Of a stretch of DNA of 64,000 nucleotides, positions 27,747 to 38,903 are shown piece after piece (the first letter of the stretch is position 1; each line of letters opens with the position of its first letter). Position numbers and translations under genes: made by a program. The DNA is from a virus, in the IMG/VR virus record IMGVR_UViG_3300042937_000753, positions 1 through 64,000 of that record, one strand, 5' to 3'. The notes under the pieces are model-generated. The model saw only the letters and a list, made by a program, of their open reading frames with translations, made no database searches and was not told the DNA's origin.

Positions 27747-30700
27747 ATGGCTTGTCAACTTTATACAGAAAATGATATAAGTGCATTATACTCTTTAGTG
27801 TATGGTGAGATTATGGATAGAATTCAGGATCCAAAACTTGGTAAGTTTGATAACAAAGCATTAGATAAGTTTATCAAAGATATCTATAAAGAGTTTAAAG
27901 ATGAGCCTAACGGTCTTCTTTATGTGCAGGCTATTCCTGACATGTTGGATATTGTTAAGAATGATCTTCAGATAAAGAAGTATCTTCTAAATGATGCTAA
28001 CTTGGATTTAAATAATGTTGCAAAACTATCTCTTGATTTTGAAGACTTAGATAATGTAATAAAGTTTATAACTCCAAAGACAGTTCAAAAGACTAAGAAA
28101 GAAGTTGACGGTGAAATAAAAAAAGCAAACAAAAATTCTAAGACTGTTGTACAAAATAATAATAACAATGAAATATGGTCTGCTGTAGAAGAAAAGGCTA
28201 AAGTTGATTATCCAGATAAAACAACAGGGAATATTGCCGTGGCAAAAAATCCTGAAGCAATGAGTGAATCAGAGAGAAATCTAATTGATCCACAAAAAGG
28301 GCTTTTCTATAAAGTTATCAAAACTGTTATATGGGCAGCAAGAAGAAGAGGTAAGAGTGATAATGCCATGCTTGGTGATATTCCAGTTATGCTTAAAGCT
28401 CAATCTATAAAAACTTTAGACCCTGCAGATTTGACTGATGATGATATTACTTTCCTTACTAAAAATAAAGGTTATGATATTAATGTTGCTATTGTTTCAG
28501 ATAGTAGTGGTGTCCCAATTAGATTTGATGAAGAAGGTAATGTAGTTGAAGAAGGTGGTAGAATTGTATATCAATATATTAGACCTGTTATAAATAGAGC
28601 AGGTAAATTATATCTTGGTAACAGATCCGGTTTCTTATATAATCTTGTTCCTGCTGAAACTCTTCTTAAAAGACAATTAGCTAATGAAGCTAAGGATGGC
28701 AAACTATATGGTCAAGTTGAAAGAGAAGCTGAGTTAGCTAAAATTAAGAGAAAGCAAATTCAGAAAATGAATGATTTAGCTAAACTTAATGAAACTCTAT
28801 CTCTTCAGGATGAACCAGTAATGCTTCCAATAACTGGTGGTAGTTACGGTATTGTTGAACATAAGTCAGAGTTATTATCTAATACAGATTTTGTCAATGA
28901 TTTAGAAATGATTTATACTCATGACTCAGGTGATCTTGAAGGAATGAGTTACTTTATGACTAATAGAGTAAGTGCTGGTGTAGCTGTAGATAATAGGATT
29001 TATTTACAGAGAATGGATATGCCTAAAGAACTTGCTGCAAATATAGCTAAAGTGTTAACAACTAAAGCATTACTTAATGGAGAAGCTTTAAGTCCACAAG
29101 CAAGACTTGCACATTATGATACTTTTCTTTCTAATAGAACAAAAGGTAATAATATTAAGGTTGAGATTAAACAAGAACTTGGACAGAATGTACTTAAAGT
29201 TACCTTGATGGATCCACTTACTGGTGATGCCAGCGTTGTTGATTTAGAATCAGAAGATGCAGAAAAAATGATTGCTGATCATTTAATGGAATCCAAAAAA
29301 ATTAAAGATAAAGAAGGTAAAGTTGTAGCCGTGTATCCAGCAAATTTAAGTTATATGAAATCTTTTGCTGTTGATGGAGCTATACAAAAAGGTGTAAAAT
29401 ATACTGACTATACTTTTGATATAAGCAAAACAGGAACTCAAGTAATTAAAGAAGTTCAAAAAGATTACTTTGATTTTATTAAACCATTAGCTAAAGTAGA
29501 TTATACTACTGATGGTGCAGCATACTTTGTAGCAATCAATGCTTATTTAGAATTTGCGGTTCCATTTAATTTTGAAACTGCAGAAGAAAACTTAATTGAT
29601 ATTGGTGTTCCTTCTGATGAACTTTTGACATCTAATGATGTAGATAATGGTAATAAGAAAGCAAAACCTGTTAAAGTTGAAATAGAAGAAAAAGATGAAG
29701 AGACAGGTAAAGGTTTTACTATTGAAACTAAGGTAAGTACAATAGCAAACGACAGAGTTTTAGTTGCAAATTTAAATGAGGCTGATGCTGTTTTTGGATT
29801 AGGTACAACCTTTGATACAAAAGATGAAAAGATTTCTAGAGATAGATCTGGTAAAGAAAACAAATGGTATGGAGTAAAGCTTGGTACTAAAGCTAATGCA
29901 CCTAAAAATTTAAAACCTCCAACAGATGCTATTAATCAAATGGTTAATAATCTATCTCAATTAAAAGGCGGAGTTGTAAATATTATAGGTAATGATATTG
30001 CCCAACTAACTAAAGAGGGCTATAGTCAAAAAGATATAGATACTTATGTCTATAATATTTTAAGTGAGGTTGTTAAACAATTTCCTATTACCAAAATCAT
30101 TAGTAATGGTCAGACTGGAGTAGCTGAAGCATCAATTAAAGCAGCTAAAAGACTTGGTATTCCAGTTAAAATTAGAGCTTTTCAAGGTTATCAATTAAGA
30201 AAAGCAGCTCCATATGCAGCAAGTGGTATTAAAACTACTAAAAATACTAGAGCAGACTTCTTAAGTAGATTCTTTAGTAAGTCATCTAAAACATATAAGA
30301 AAGCTGCCGCTAAGGTAGAAGAAACTAAAGAAGATAAAACTACTACTGTACCTAAAACAATTGAGGTTAAAGCAAGAGCTGTAGAAGTAACTAAGACTCC
30401 AGAACAACAAAAGGTATCTGATGCTAAGATAAATAGATTAGCTATTGATGATTTACTAGATGGTTCAGATATGATTCCAGATGTTCCCCTTAATAGAAAG
30501 AAGCGGGTATCTGCAGTTATGGATCAACTTTATGGTAAACAAGGGTGGCAAGAAGTACAAAATTGGTGGAAGTCTTCTCCTTTAAAAAATGTTGTGGATG
30601 TTGAAAGACTAGGTTTAGTATTTAACTCTGATGCTTATGCAACATTTATGTCAGCGGGATCTATGCTTGCTGATGCTGCAGTTAAATTACGTGCACAAGG

Positions 30701-33700
30701 ATTTGCTGCAAGAATTGAATTGTATGGAGATGCTTTACCAGTAACACTTTACCATGAGGCATGGCATGCATTCTCTCAGTTAGCACTTACTAAAGAAGAA
30801 AAAGCAAAACTCTATAATGAAATACGCACTTATGAAAAGTGGAAGAATATGGAGTATATTGACATTGAAGAAGAACTTGCTGAAGAGTTTATTGATTATG
30901 CTGCTAATGGCAAAAAACAAAAAGGTTTTATTCAGACTATATTTGAGAAACTTAAAAAGTTGATTGATTTCTTTTTTGGTAATACAACTAAGAGAGATGT
31001 AACAAGACTTCAGGATATTCCTAATGTAAAAAAATATTATAATCAACTTTACACAGGTAAATTTAAAATAAGTACTGAGAATGCTGAGCATAATTTAATG
31101 CCTGGATTTGAAAGACTTAACAGTGCAAAGAAAACTATCCAGCCTCTAGTAAATACCGCTAAAGATTTTGCAGAGATAACAGATGTTCAATCTAATAAGA
31201 TTGTAGATTTAGTAGACAGCTTAATGGCTAGAACATTCTATCAGTATAACAATAAGTTTAATACTACAGCAGGAGCAGTTAAATTATTGGGTGATGTTAA
31301 TAATAGAGAGAAGCTTTATTATAATTTAGAAAAACAATTAAAAGCTTTATTGGCTGCACAGCTAGAAAGAACTAGAGCTATTACAGTTAAAAATATTGAA
31401 AGTGATAATCCAGATTATGTAACTGAACAAAAAGAAAGTGCCAAGTTAGATTTATTAATGAAAGCAGTAGAAAATTATGGTTCGGTTGCTGAAGCTTTAA
31501 CTAAAAAAACTGATCGTGGTGTTGTAGCATTCCATATGCAAAGATCCAGATTTAATATCTTGAAAGATCTTTATATTGATGATACAGAAGATGCTAGTAT
31601 AGCATTATTCACATCAACTGAAGGTAATTCTATTTCTGCTAAACAGCTAGCAACTGATGATACAATGATGATGTTATCCGGTATCTACAAACTAGAAAGG
31701 GATGAGAACGGAGACTATATAAAAGAAGAAGATGAGTATGGTGTGAAGGCTTACTCTATAGAGACAGATGACTTCGGGTTGCCCGTATTGGAACCAGTAG
31801 ATGTTATGTGGAATAGAGTTGCTAGAACTCTTCAAGGTTCTATGGATTATCAAGATATGCATGATAGAATGACCGAGGCTATTGAGAATTATCCAGAGTT
31901 TATCCAAGTTTTAGAAATGCTACCAAATCCATATACATTTGGACCTGGAGCATACAACAATAAAACTGAGTTTCAGTCAGAGACAAATTTCTGGCAAGAT
32001 CTTAAAAAACCAGTAATACCATATATCCAGTTGAACATTAATAAAACGGTTTTAGAGAAAGCTAAGAAAATTGATGGTAAGTGGATAGCTGAAAAATCAA
32101 AGTATGAATCTAGATTATCTGCAGCAAACTTTGACATTTATAGAATTGTTGCTGATTGGACAACTAACTTTAACATTGCAGATCCTGCAACTAATAGATT
32201 TATCATTAAAGATGGTGTAAACAATTATTTGAATACAACAGAAATAATGAAAGAGTTTAGTCAGAATAAACAATTGATTCCTACAAAAGCTGCTGAGTTT
32301 CTTGCTGCATTAGGTATTCAATTAGACATGACTAGTGCTGATATAAAGTCAATAGTAAATAGTACAAAGAAACCTTTTGCTAGTTCTTACAATATTGATT
32401 ACATTTTTAATAATGTAAGACTTGTTCACTTGGCTGGTAAATCAGATGACATTGGTTTACAAGCTGCCGCAGCTCAATTTAAAAGAGATCCTTTACATTA
32501 CTTAATGAATGGTCTTCCTGAAGCTATAGAGAAAGCTGCTGGTGGAAAAGCAAGTGATGTTAAAACTAAAGTAAGAGCTCTTGCTGAATTACAAAACAGA
32601 TTCTCAGATGGTTATTCAAATTATGCTGTATTAACACCAGAGAAAAATAAAGTTTGGGAGCAATTTTTAGATAATACTGTTACTAGAATTATTACTTCAC
32701 TTAATAGAGCTGAAAACTGGCAACAGTTAACTACTGAAGATGCTGATCCTAATGGTAGATTCCAACACATGAGATGGTTAAGTGAAGCAAACAATCCTGC
32801 TTCAGAGTTCTCTGTAATATTAAAATCTATGTTTGATCTTGATCCAATGTCAGATACCTATGGTGAAAAGATTCCAGGTGCTAGTATTGTTCTTGAAAAT
32901 ATTGGAGGTACTCAAATTATCAATAGAGAAACAAATGAATCTTTAGGAACTTCAACAGCTAATACAGATGTTACAAGTAAGTTTCTACAAGAATTACATA
33001 CAATGTTACAGTCAGGAGTTCAGGAATTTATGAGACATGCATCTAAGCAGACTGCAATGAACCTTAGAGCTAAGAAAGTAAATACATATAGTGGTAAAGA
33101 ATCTTCCAATCTTTATGTAGATATAATGGCATTTAGTCCTGCAAATACCGCAGGTAATAATAACTTGGGTGAATCTCAAGGGTTTAATATAATGCTTGGA
33201 TATATTGCTGCTGAGGCGGGAAGAATTTTTAGATTTAAATCTAATGAAGAGTATTTTAAAAACTTCTCTGCATATAATAGAGATGTAGTAAGAAAGGATA
33301 ATGATGAAACTGTAAAAGCCGGTGAGGCCTTTACTGCATTTGATGATATCTTAACTGATACAGTACAAGGTGAATTGTATGACATTATTAATAAAGCTAT
33401 AGAAGATAAATTATCTTTTGATGAATTTAATTTACGTGACATTGTCAATGATAATCCAGCACTTAGAGTTAAAATAAAAAATAATGTAATTGAATATTTT
33501 AATAAACTATCTCAAGCAAATTATGCAAGATTAGAAAGTGCAAGATTTGTAGACCCAAGCTTGTATGAAATGGTTTCTACTGATGAGTTTAGTAAAGATC
33601 AAGTAGATAAAATGCTTATTAAAGCCTATACTTATAACTCTTGGATTCATAATTTTGAAACAACCATTCTAGCTTATGGAGATGCGGTACAGTACAACCA

Positions 33701-36700
33701 TGATAAAGAAGAGTTTCATAAGAGAAATGCTGGTTTAGGTTCTGGAGGTAAAAGTTTTAGATCCGATATGAGAGCAAGGATGTATATAAACAGTCCTATG
33801 TTTGAAAGATTATATGCTGATAAAGAAGGTTATAAACTTAATGCATACAACGGAACTTTAACAACAGCTATTATTAAAGAACTTACTATTGATAAGTCTG
33901 TATATAAAGATGAATACTATGATGAGCATGTAAAAGAATATACGGCTAGATATATTAAGGCTGGTAAACCTAAAGCTGAAGCTGAAAGACTTGCTAAAGA
34001 CTTGGCTGATACTGTATTAGCAGATTATTCTAATATGAAAATTGCTGATGGTCAAGGATGGTTAAATTTTGAAGCATACAGAATGCTTAAAAACCTTGAA
34101 AGTTCTTGGTCAGCACAACAAGAAGACTTATATAAAAAGGTAATTGCAGGAGAAATATTAAATGCTTCTGATATAAAAGAGTTCTTTCCTCCTTATAAAT
34201 TACAGTATTTTGGACCTATTAAAACTAAAGGTCTTCCAATGACATCCTTTCATAAGTTTTCATTAGCTCCTTTAATCCCAACAGTCCATACTGCAAATAT
34301 GCAACTTGGTCAAATACATGATATGATGCTTAATCAAAATGTTGATTATGTATTGATGGAAACTGGTGAGAAAATTGGACACCTTGGAAACGGTGATGAG
34401 ATACTTGATAAAAATGGTAATGTAGATGCCTCAGTAAACTTTACTAAAAATGTAATCTATGCTGAGTTCTTAAAAAATCAAACTGAAGTTAACTCTAAGT
34501 TTAAAGGTAAGTCTATATTCTCTACTCAGTTAAGAAAATTAATTCTTGAAGGTTTATATGAACAAGGAGAAGTTAGTAAAGATGTAAAACATCTAGTAGA
34601 TAACTATGTAAACAGAGTAGGTGAGTATACTGAACTACTTAAGAATGAATTGATTGACCAACTTGGGTTTGCAGAAAATGAGAATGGTGAGTTTGTTCCT
34701 GTAAACAAAGACAGTATTGCAAAACTTGCATTAATGATCAGAGAAAATCTTACAAGAGATGATGTATATAGTGATAAACTAATTGACATTATTGATGTAA
34801 CTGAGGAAGGAGATTTAAGATTTGACTTATCTCTACATCCGGAGGCTGTGAAGATTGAAAAACTTTTGTTGTCATTGATTAATAAAAGAATCATAAAACA
34901 AAAAGTTAAAGGAGAACCTCTAGTACAAAAGTCTTCAGGTTTCTATGATGGATTAATTGAATTTTCAGTTGATCTTGATAAGATGAATCCGGAAGCAAGA
35001 GATGCTGCAGTTAAAAAATACATGGGGTCTAACTTTTTACCTACATATCATAAAGGTACAGATGGTACAACAACAGCAATGAAAGTTGCTATCTCACTTC
35101 AGGGAGATTATGAAAACCTTCTTAACCTAGAATATAAAGGAGAACCTATCTCTACTTTAGATAGACTAAATGAAGCTATCAAAGATGATGAATGGTTAGA
35201 TGCTGATAATGAAGCTAACAGAAAAGCAACAACAAAAGATCCTATATATGATATAGCTTTTTCTGAATTAAAAAGTACAAAAGGAGACACTAAACTTTTT
35301 ATTTTAGAATCTGATCTTACTTCAGAAATTAAAGCTAATCTTATACTAGATGATAAAAATGGAAAACGAGTTAAAGGAAGTACTTATCAAGGAATTAAAA
35401 TATTAGGAGACTATTATTCACATAAAACTTTAAAGTCTTCAGATGGTGATGCATTAGATATAATTGTTGTTAAATCTAAAGAAGATGCTCAAAAACAATA
35501 TGATGCTTATATAAAAGGTGGAGCAAAACAATTTACAGGAATTGGAAATGTTATTTTTTCTAATATAGATACATCAGTTAAGAGTACTAATAGACAAGCA
35601 ATAACTCTTGTAGGGGTTAGGATTCCGGTTCAGGGTCTAAACTCTATGGAGTTTATGGAAGTATATCACTTCTTACCACCTCAAGCTGGAAACATAATTA
35701 TTCCACCTGCTGAGATAGTTGCTAAATCAGGAGCTGACTTTGATATTGATAAGTTATCAATCTTTATGAATAATATTGATGGAGATGGTAATGTTAGAAT
35801 GCCAATGTTTGACAATGCTAAAGATTTCTATGAAGCTATTAAAGATCCATCTAAATATGAGATGAGTAAAGAACAAATGTATAGCTTACAAAAATCTGGT
35901 CTTGAGAATCAATTAATTAATGATATTAGAAGTATTCTTGAGTTACCACAAAACTATGTGTCACTTACAACTCCAAATGGAACTTACTTAGTTAAACCTA
36001 CGGCAGATATGTTATCTGAATATGTATCAGATTATAATCCTTTTCAAAGTTTAATGTCTGATAAAAATAAACTAAGTGCTCCAGATAAAAATGGAAAACA
36101 AAAATCAGTAATCAGTCCTACTAGAATATTTGAAGCAGGTTATAACTTATATAAACATGAATCAAATGTGGTTGGTAAGAAGACATTAGGGCTTGGTGCA
36201 ATTGAAAATACCTTTAATGTAATATTTAATTCATTAGGTGCTTCAATGCCTGCAGTATATAGACATTCTGATGAAGAAGTAGATAGAGTTTCATTCTTAG
36301 GTTTGAGACATAACACAATGAAAAAAGATGGTCAAGATGTTATTTCTCTTTCTCATCAATTTGATACAGATGGTAATAATAAAGTAGCAGATATTATCAA
36401 CCAGTTAATAAACGGTTGGGTGGATGTTGAGAAGGATGCATGGGTATTCTTTGTACAAGGTAATTATGAAGTTGCTCCCACATTACTTTACTTATTAAAG
36501 GCAGGTGTACCATTTAAAGAAGCAGTATATTTTGTTTCTCAACCTCTTGTAAGAGAGTATGTTAAAGAGAGAAGGCTTGCAAATAGTACATTTGCTGAAC
36601 CTTTAAGAAAAGATCCCGGCTTCCAAGGAGTTAACTTTAAAGCAGCAAGTAATATAATTGCTAAATACTTTAAAAACTTTATTCCTGATGAGCAGTCAAG

Positions 36701-38900
36701 ATATATGGTTGGTCAAGAAATGTATGATAACTATTTAAAGTCAAGAAAAAGAGATCATTTTAGTGAGCAAGAAATGCTTGCTTTAATTAAAAAAGCAAAA
36801 ACAAATCCTGAAGTTGGGGCAAGTGATTTATCTAGAACAATGTTCTTACATTATCTCACAATTGAAAAACAAATTCAAGGACTTACTGCATTAAAAATGG
36901 CATCTAATCCAGATACAGCTACTATGACAGATGTAGGGCAGGCAATTCAAGCTGAATCTGACATGGAAGCATTAGCAGAAGAAACTAAGATTGATCAAAA
37001 TCTTAGATTAGCAATGTTAAATGACTCTGTTATTAGTTCTTTCTTTAATACTAAATTGGTACGTGGATTAGCAAAACCATTATTTAAATTTAGATATGAT
37101 GATGATATTCAAGAATATATTCAAAGCTATATGTCTGATTTTAGAAATAGTGGTATTCTTAAATCAAATTTTGGAAGAAACTATAGAGACAGATTCCCTG
37201 TTGTATTTAGAAATGATGTATTAAGTTATTTATTCCAGAATGCATTAAGAAAATACAATCTTGGTAAAGAATATAGTTCTTATGCTATGACAGATTCAAT
37301 AGGATTAACTCCTGCTGCTGGTCTTAAATTTGGTGCACAAGTGATTGAAAAGGATGGAGTTCCAACTATGGTGGTAGATAGAGTTCAAATTGAAAAAGAA
37401 TTCTTTGACAAAGCTTATTTACAAGGTAGTGAAGCTCAGAATAGTTATGAGTCTCGTAGTTTATACCCACTTCAACCAGGACATTTTGGTAATAATTCAT
37501 CTTCTAATAAGGCAGAATATATCCGCTTTGTAATTGAGAGAGAATATTTAAGACATGTAATGCCTATAACTGAAGTTATTAAGACTAAAGAATTCCAAAT
37601 GGAATTAGAAAATATTAATAAAACTAGTATTGAAACTAATGAGATTAAAAATAAAAGATATGCTTATGAAAAAATCATAGCAACTAGAGCTTTGGACAAT
37701 ACATTAAATCCTTATAATCTATTTAATGATCAAAATAATGCCTATGCAGTTAGATTGGACAGAATTAAAACAGAATATAAAAATGATTTTGTAAAAGATT
37801 ATCCTGTTTTAGCTAGAATGGTTACTGAAAGTACTACAGATAGGTCAATGTACAGTCTTTATATTGATGACAAAGACATGACAACATTTAAATCAAACAT
37901 GTATAGTAGAAATTTAGAAGAGCTGAGTAATAGAAATGTGGAAAAAGTATCTGACAAAGCAGAAAATGATAGAATAAGTGACTTCTTTTCTAAGATGACT
38001 TATGTTGCAATGATGCAGGCTGGTACAAACAAAAGCAAATATAATTTCTTAAGTTTAACAGACTTTGATAAATTCATTGATATAATGAATGATGAAACTG
38101 CTAAATTTCTTACATCACCGCTTAAACTCAAAATGCTTATTGACTTTAAAAATAAGTTTGAGCAAGAGAATAGTCAGGCAAATAGAACAAGAAGTAGATT
38201 TAAAAATTATCTTACGGCATTGGATGTAGAAAAATCAATTGCTACCCAAAATCTAATTGGAGAAACAGAAGAGGATGCAGTTACTGGTGACATGATTACA
38301 TCAGCAGAAAATTTAGTAGAAAGAAAAAATCTAATCCCTACTATTAATCCTAATGTGTTTGTATTTAATGATCTTTCTGGAACTGACAAAGCATATAAAT
38401 TTATTGTAGAAAATAATCCTGACATCACTTTTGTATATCAATTTAGTCTTGGTCAAAAACAAGCTATTGATAAAATGACTGAAGCTCAGTTCAACAATAA
38501 AAAAATGAAAGGTAACATACAAATTAGAAAGTATGCTAATAGTTCTTCTGTGGGTATAATTACTGGTCAAGATAGTGTTGCTGATGCATTCTCTAAATTA
38601 GATCCAAAACTATACTCAAAAAGAAAAGCGGACATAGAAAAAGCTATTGCTGAAATTAGTCAAGTAGTTGCAAATGGAGGTAAAATTGCATTCTCTATAA
38701 ATGGATATGGAGATCCTACTATGATGCCTCAAGAATTATTTGTATATTTAAGCAGAAGGCTTTTTGAAGAGTTTCAGTATTTAAATCCTGGTTCTGAATT
38801 TACTAATGAAGTAAGTAAAGTGGTTGCAAAATACCAACCAGTTACTGATGCCGAAATATTAGCTAAATTTGACGGAGAAAATAACCCATTAAAATGTTAA
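27747..38900 (+). CDS. Giant crAss-like virion RNA polymerase, 3717 aa
   Basis: The key signature is SGADFDIDKLSIF with D2664, D2666 and D2668, preceded by VGVRIPVQG (R2625) and a Pro/Gly-rich loop. This is the arrangement of the catalytic double-psi beta-barrel in YonO-like and crAss-like phage single-chain RNA polymerases, where three Asp hold the catalytic magnesium. Further upstream are a SLOG-like segment at about 741-815 (IISNGQTGVAEAS... RLGIP) and an HExxH site (H1003-E-A-W-H1007) followed by EEELAEEF. A further Gly-rich region near the C-terminus (SSSVGIITGQDS, then FSINGYGDP) is reminiscent of phage nucleotide-binding modules. It is far longer than the roughly 2200-residue enzyme I recall from Cellulophaga phage phi14:2. 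Likely ejected to transcribe early genes. The motif is seen; function follows from the family. Confidence 0.85.
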   Translation: MACQLYTENDISALYSLVYGEIMDRIQDPKLGKFDNKALDKFIKDIYKEFKDEPNGLLYVQAIPDMLDIVKNDLQIKKYLLNDANLDLNNVAKLSLDFEDLDNVIKFITPKTVQKTKKEVDGEIKKANKNSKTVVQNNNNNEIWSAVEEKAKVDYPDKTTGNIAVAKNPEAMSESERNLIDPQKGLFYKVIKTVIWAARRRGKSDNAMLGDIPVMLKAQSIKTLDPADLTDDDITFLTKNKGYDINVAIVSDSSGVPIRFDEEGNVVEEGGRIVYQYIRPVINRAGKLYLGNRSGFLYNLVPAETLLKRQLANEAKDGKLYGQVEREAELAKIKRKQIQKMNDLAKLNETLSLQDEPVMLPITGGSYGIVEHKSELLSNTDFVNDLEMIYTHDSGDLEGMSYFMTNRVSAGVAVDNRIYLQRMDMPKELAANIAKVLTTKALLNGEALSPQARLAHYDTFLSNRTKGNNIKVEIKQELGQNVLKVTLMDPLTGDASVVDLESEDAEKMIADHLMESKKIKDKEGKVVAVYPANLSYMKSFAVDGAIQKGVKYTDYTFDISKTGTQVIKEVQKDYFDFIKPLAKVDYTTDGAAYFVAINAYLEFAVPFNFETAEENLIDIGVPSDELLTSNDVDNGNKKAKPVKVEIEEKDEETGKGFTIETKVSTIANDRVLVANLNEADAVFGLGTTFDTKDEKISRDRSGKENKWYGVKLGTKANAPKNLKPPTDAINQMVNNLSQLKGGVVNIIGNDIAQLTKEGYSQKDIDTYVYNILSEVVKQFPITKIISNGQTGVAEASIKAAKRLGIPVKIRAFQGYQLRKAAPYAASGIKTTKNTRADFLSRFFSKSSKTYKKAAAKVEETKEDKTTTVPKTIEVKARAVEVTKTPEQQKVSDAKINRLAIDDLLDGSDMIPDVPLNRKKRVSAVMDQLYGKQGWQEVQNWWKSSPLKNVVDVERLGLVFNSDAYATFMSAGSMLADAAVKLRAQGFAARIELYGDALPVTLYHEAWHAFSQLALTKEEKAKLYNEIRTYEKWKNMEYIDIEEELAEEFIDYAANGKKQKGFIQTIFEKLKKLIDFFFGNTTKRDVTRLQDIPNVKKYYNQLYTGKFKISTENAEHNLMPGFERLNSAKKTIQPLVNTAKDFAEITDVQSNKIVDLVDSLMARTFYQYNNKFNTTAGAVKLLGDVNNREKLYYNLEKQLKALLAAQLERTRAITVKNIESDNPDYVTEQKESAKLDLLMKAVENYGSVAEALTKKTDRGVVAFHMQRSRFNILKDLYIDDTEDASIALFTSTEGNSISAKQLATDDTMMMLSGIYKLERDENGDYIKEEDEYGVKAYSIETDDFGLPVLEPVDVMWNRVARTLQGSMDYQDMHDRMTEAIENYPEFIQVLEMLPNPYTFGPGAYNNKTEFQSETNFWQDLKKPVIPYIQLNINKTVLEKAKKIDGKWIAEKSKYESRLSAANFDIYRIVADWTTNFNIADPATNRFIIKDGVNNYLNTTEIMKEFSQNKQLIPTKAAEFLAALGIQLDMTSADIKSIVNSTKKPFASSYNIDYIFNNVRLVHLAGKSDDIGLQAAAAQFKRDPLHYLMNGLPEAIEKAAGGKASDVKTKVRALAELQNRFSDGYSNYAVLTPEKNKVWEQFLDNTVTRIITSLNRAENWQQLTTEDADPNGRFQHMRWLSEANNPASEFSVILKSMFDLDPMSDTYGEKIPGASIVLENIGGTQIINRETNESLGTSTANTDVTSKFLQELHTMLQSGVQEFMRHASKQTAMNLRAKKVNTYSGKESSNLYVDIMAFSPANTAGNNNLGESQGFNIMLGYIAAEAGRIFRFKSNEEYFKNFSAYNRDVVRKDNDETVKAGEAFTAFDDILTDTVQGELYDIINKAIEDKLSFDEFNLRDIVNDNPALRVKIKNNVIEYFNKLSQANYARLESARFVDPSLYEMVSTDEFSKDQVDKMLIKAYTYNSWIHNFETTILAYGDAVQYNHDKEEFHKRNAGLGSGGKSFRSDMRARMYINSPMFERLYADKEGYKLNAYNGTLTTAIIKELTIDKSVYKDEYYDEHVKEYTARYIKAGKPKAEAERLAKDLADTVLADYSNMKIADGQGWLNFEAYRMLKNLESSWSAQQEDLYKKVIAGEILNASDIKEFFPPYKLQYFGPIKTKGLPMTSFHKFSLAPLIPTVHTANMQLGQIHDMMLNQNVDYVLMETGEKIGHLGNGDEILDKNGNVDASVNFTKNVIYAEFLKNQTEVNSKFKGKSIFSTQLRKLILEGLYEQGEVSKDVKHLVDNYVNRVGEYTELLKNELIDQLGFAENENGEFVPVNKDSIAKLALMIRENLTRDDVYSDKLIDIIDVTEEGDLRFDLSLHPEAVKIEKLLLSLINKRIIKQKVKGEPLVQKSSGFYDGLIEFSVDLDKMNPEARDAAVKKYMGSNFLPTYHKGTDGTTTAMKVAISLQGDYENLLNLEYKGEPISTLDRLNEAIKDDEWLDADNEANRKATTKDPIYDIAFSELKSTKGDTKLFILESDLTSEIKANLILDDKNGKRVKGSTYQGIKILGDYYSHKTLKSSDGDALDIIVVKSKEDAQKQYDAYIKGGAKQFTGIGNVIFSNIDTSVKSTNRQAITLVGVRIPVQGLNSMEFMEVYHFLPPQAGNIIIPPAEIVAKSGADFDIDKLSIFMNNIDGDGNVRMPMFDNAKDFYEAIKDPSKYEMSKEQMYSLQKSGLENQLINDIRSILELPQNYVSLTTPNGTYLVKPTADMLSEYVSDYNPFQSLMSDKNKLSAPDKNGKQKSVISPTRIFEAGYNLYKHESNVVGKKTLGLGAIENTFNVIFNSLGASMPAVYRHSDEEVDRVSFLGLRHNTMKKDGQDVISLSHQFDTDGNNKVADIINQLINGWVDVEKDAWVFFVQGNYEVAPTLLYLLKAGVPFKEAVYFVSQPLVREYVKERRLANSTFAEPLRKDPGFQGVNFKAASNIIAKYFKNFIPDEQSRYMVGQEMYDNYLKSRKRDHFSEQEMLALIKKAKTNPEVGASDLSRTMFLHYLTIEKQIQGLTALKMASNPDTATMTDVGQAIQAESDMEALAEETKIDQNLRLAMLNDSVISSFFNTKLVRGLAKPLFKFRYDDDIQEYIQSYMSDFRNSGILKSNFGRNYRDRFPVVFRNDVLSYLFQNALRKYNLGKEYSSYAMTDSIGLTPAAGLKFGAQVIEKDGVPTMVVDRVQIEKEFFDKAYLQGSEAQNSYESRSLYPLQPGHFGNNSSSNKAEYIRFVIEREYLRHVMPITEVIKTKEFQMELENINKTSIETNEIKNKRYAYEKIIATRALDNTLNPYNLFNDQNNAYAVRLDRIKTEYKNDFVKDYPVLARMVTESTTDRSMYSLYIDDKDMTTFKSNMYSRNLEELSNRNVEKVSDKAENDRISDFFSKMTYVAMMQAGTNKSKYNFLSLTDFDKFIDIMNDETAKFLTSPLKLKMLIDFKNKFEQENSQANRTRSRFKNYLTALDVEKSIATQNLIGETEEDAVTGDMITSAENLVERKNLIPTINPNVFVFNDLSGTDKAYKFIVENNPDITFVYQFSLGQKQAIDKMTEAQFNNKKMKGNIQIRKYANSSSVGIITGQDSVADAFSKLDPKLYSKRKADIEKAIAEISQVVANGGKIAFSINGYGDPTMMPQELFVYLSRRLFEEFQYLNPGSEFTNEVSKVVAKYQPVTDAEILAKFDGENNPLKC

Positions 38901-38903
38901 AAG

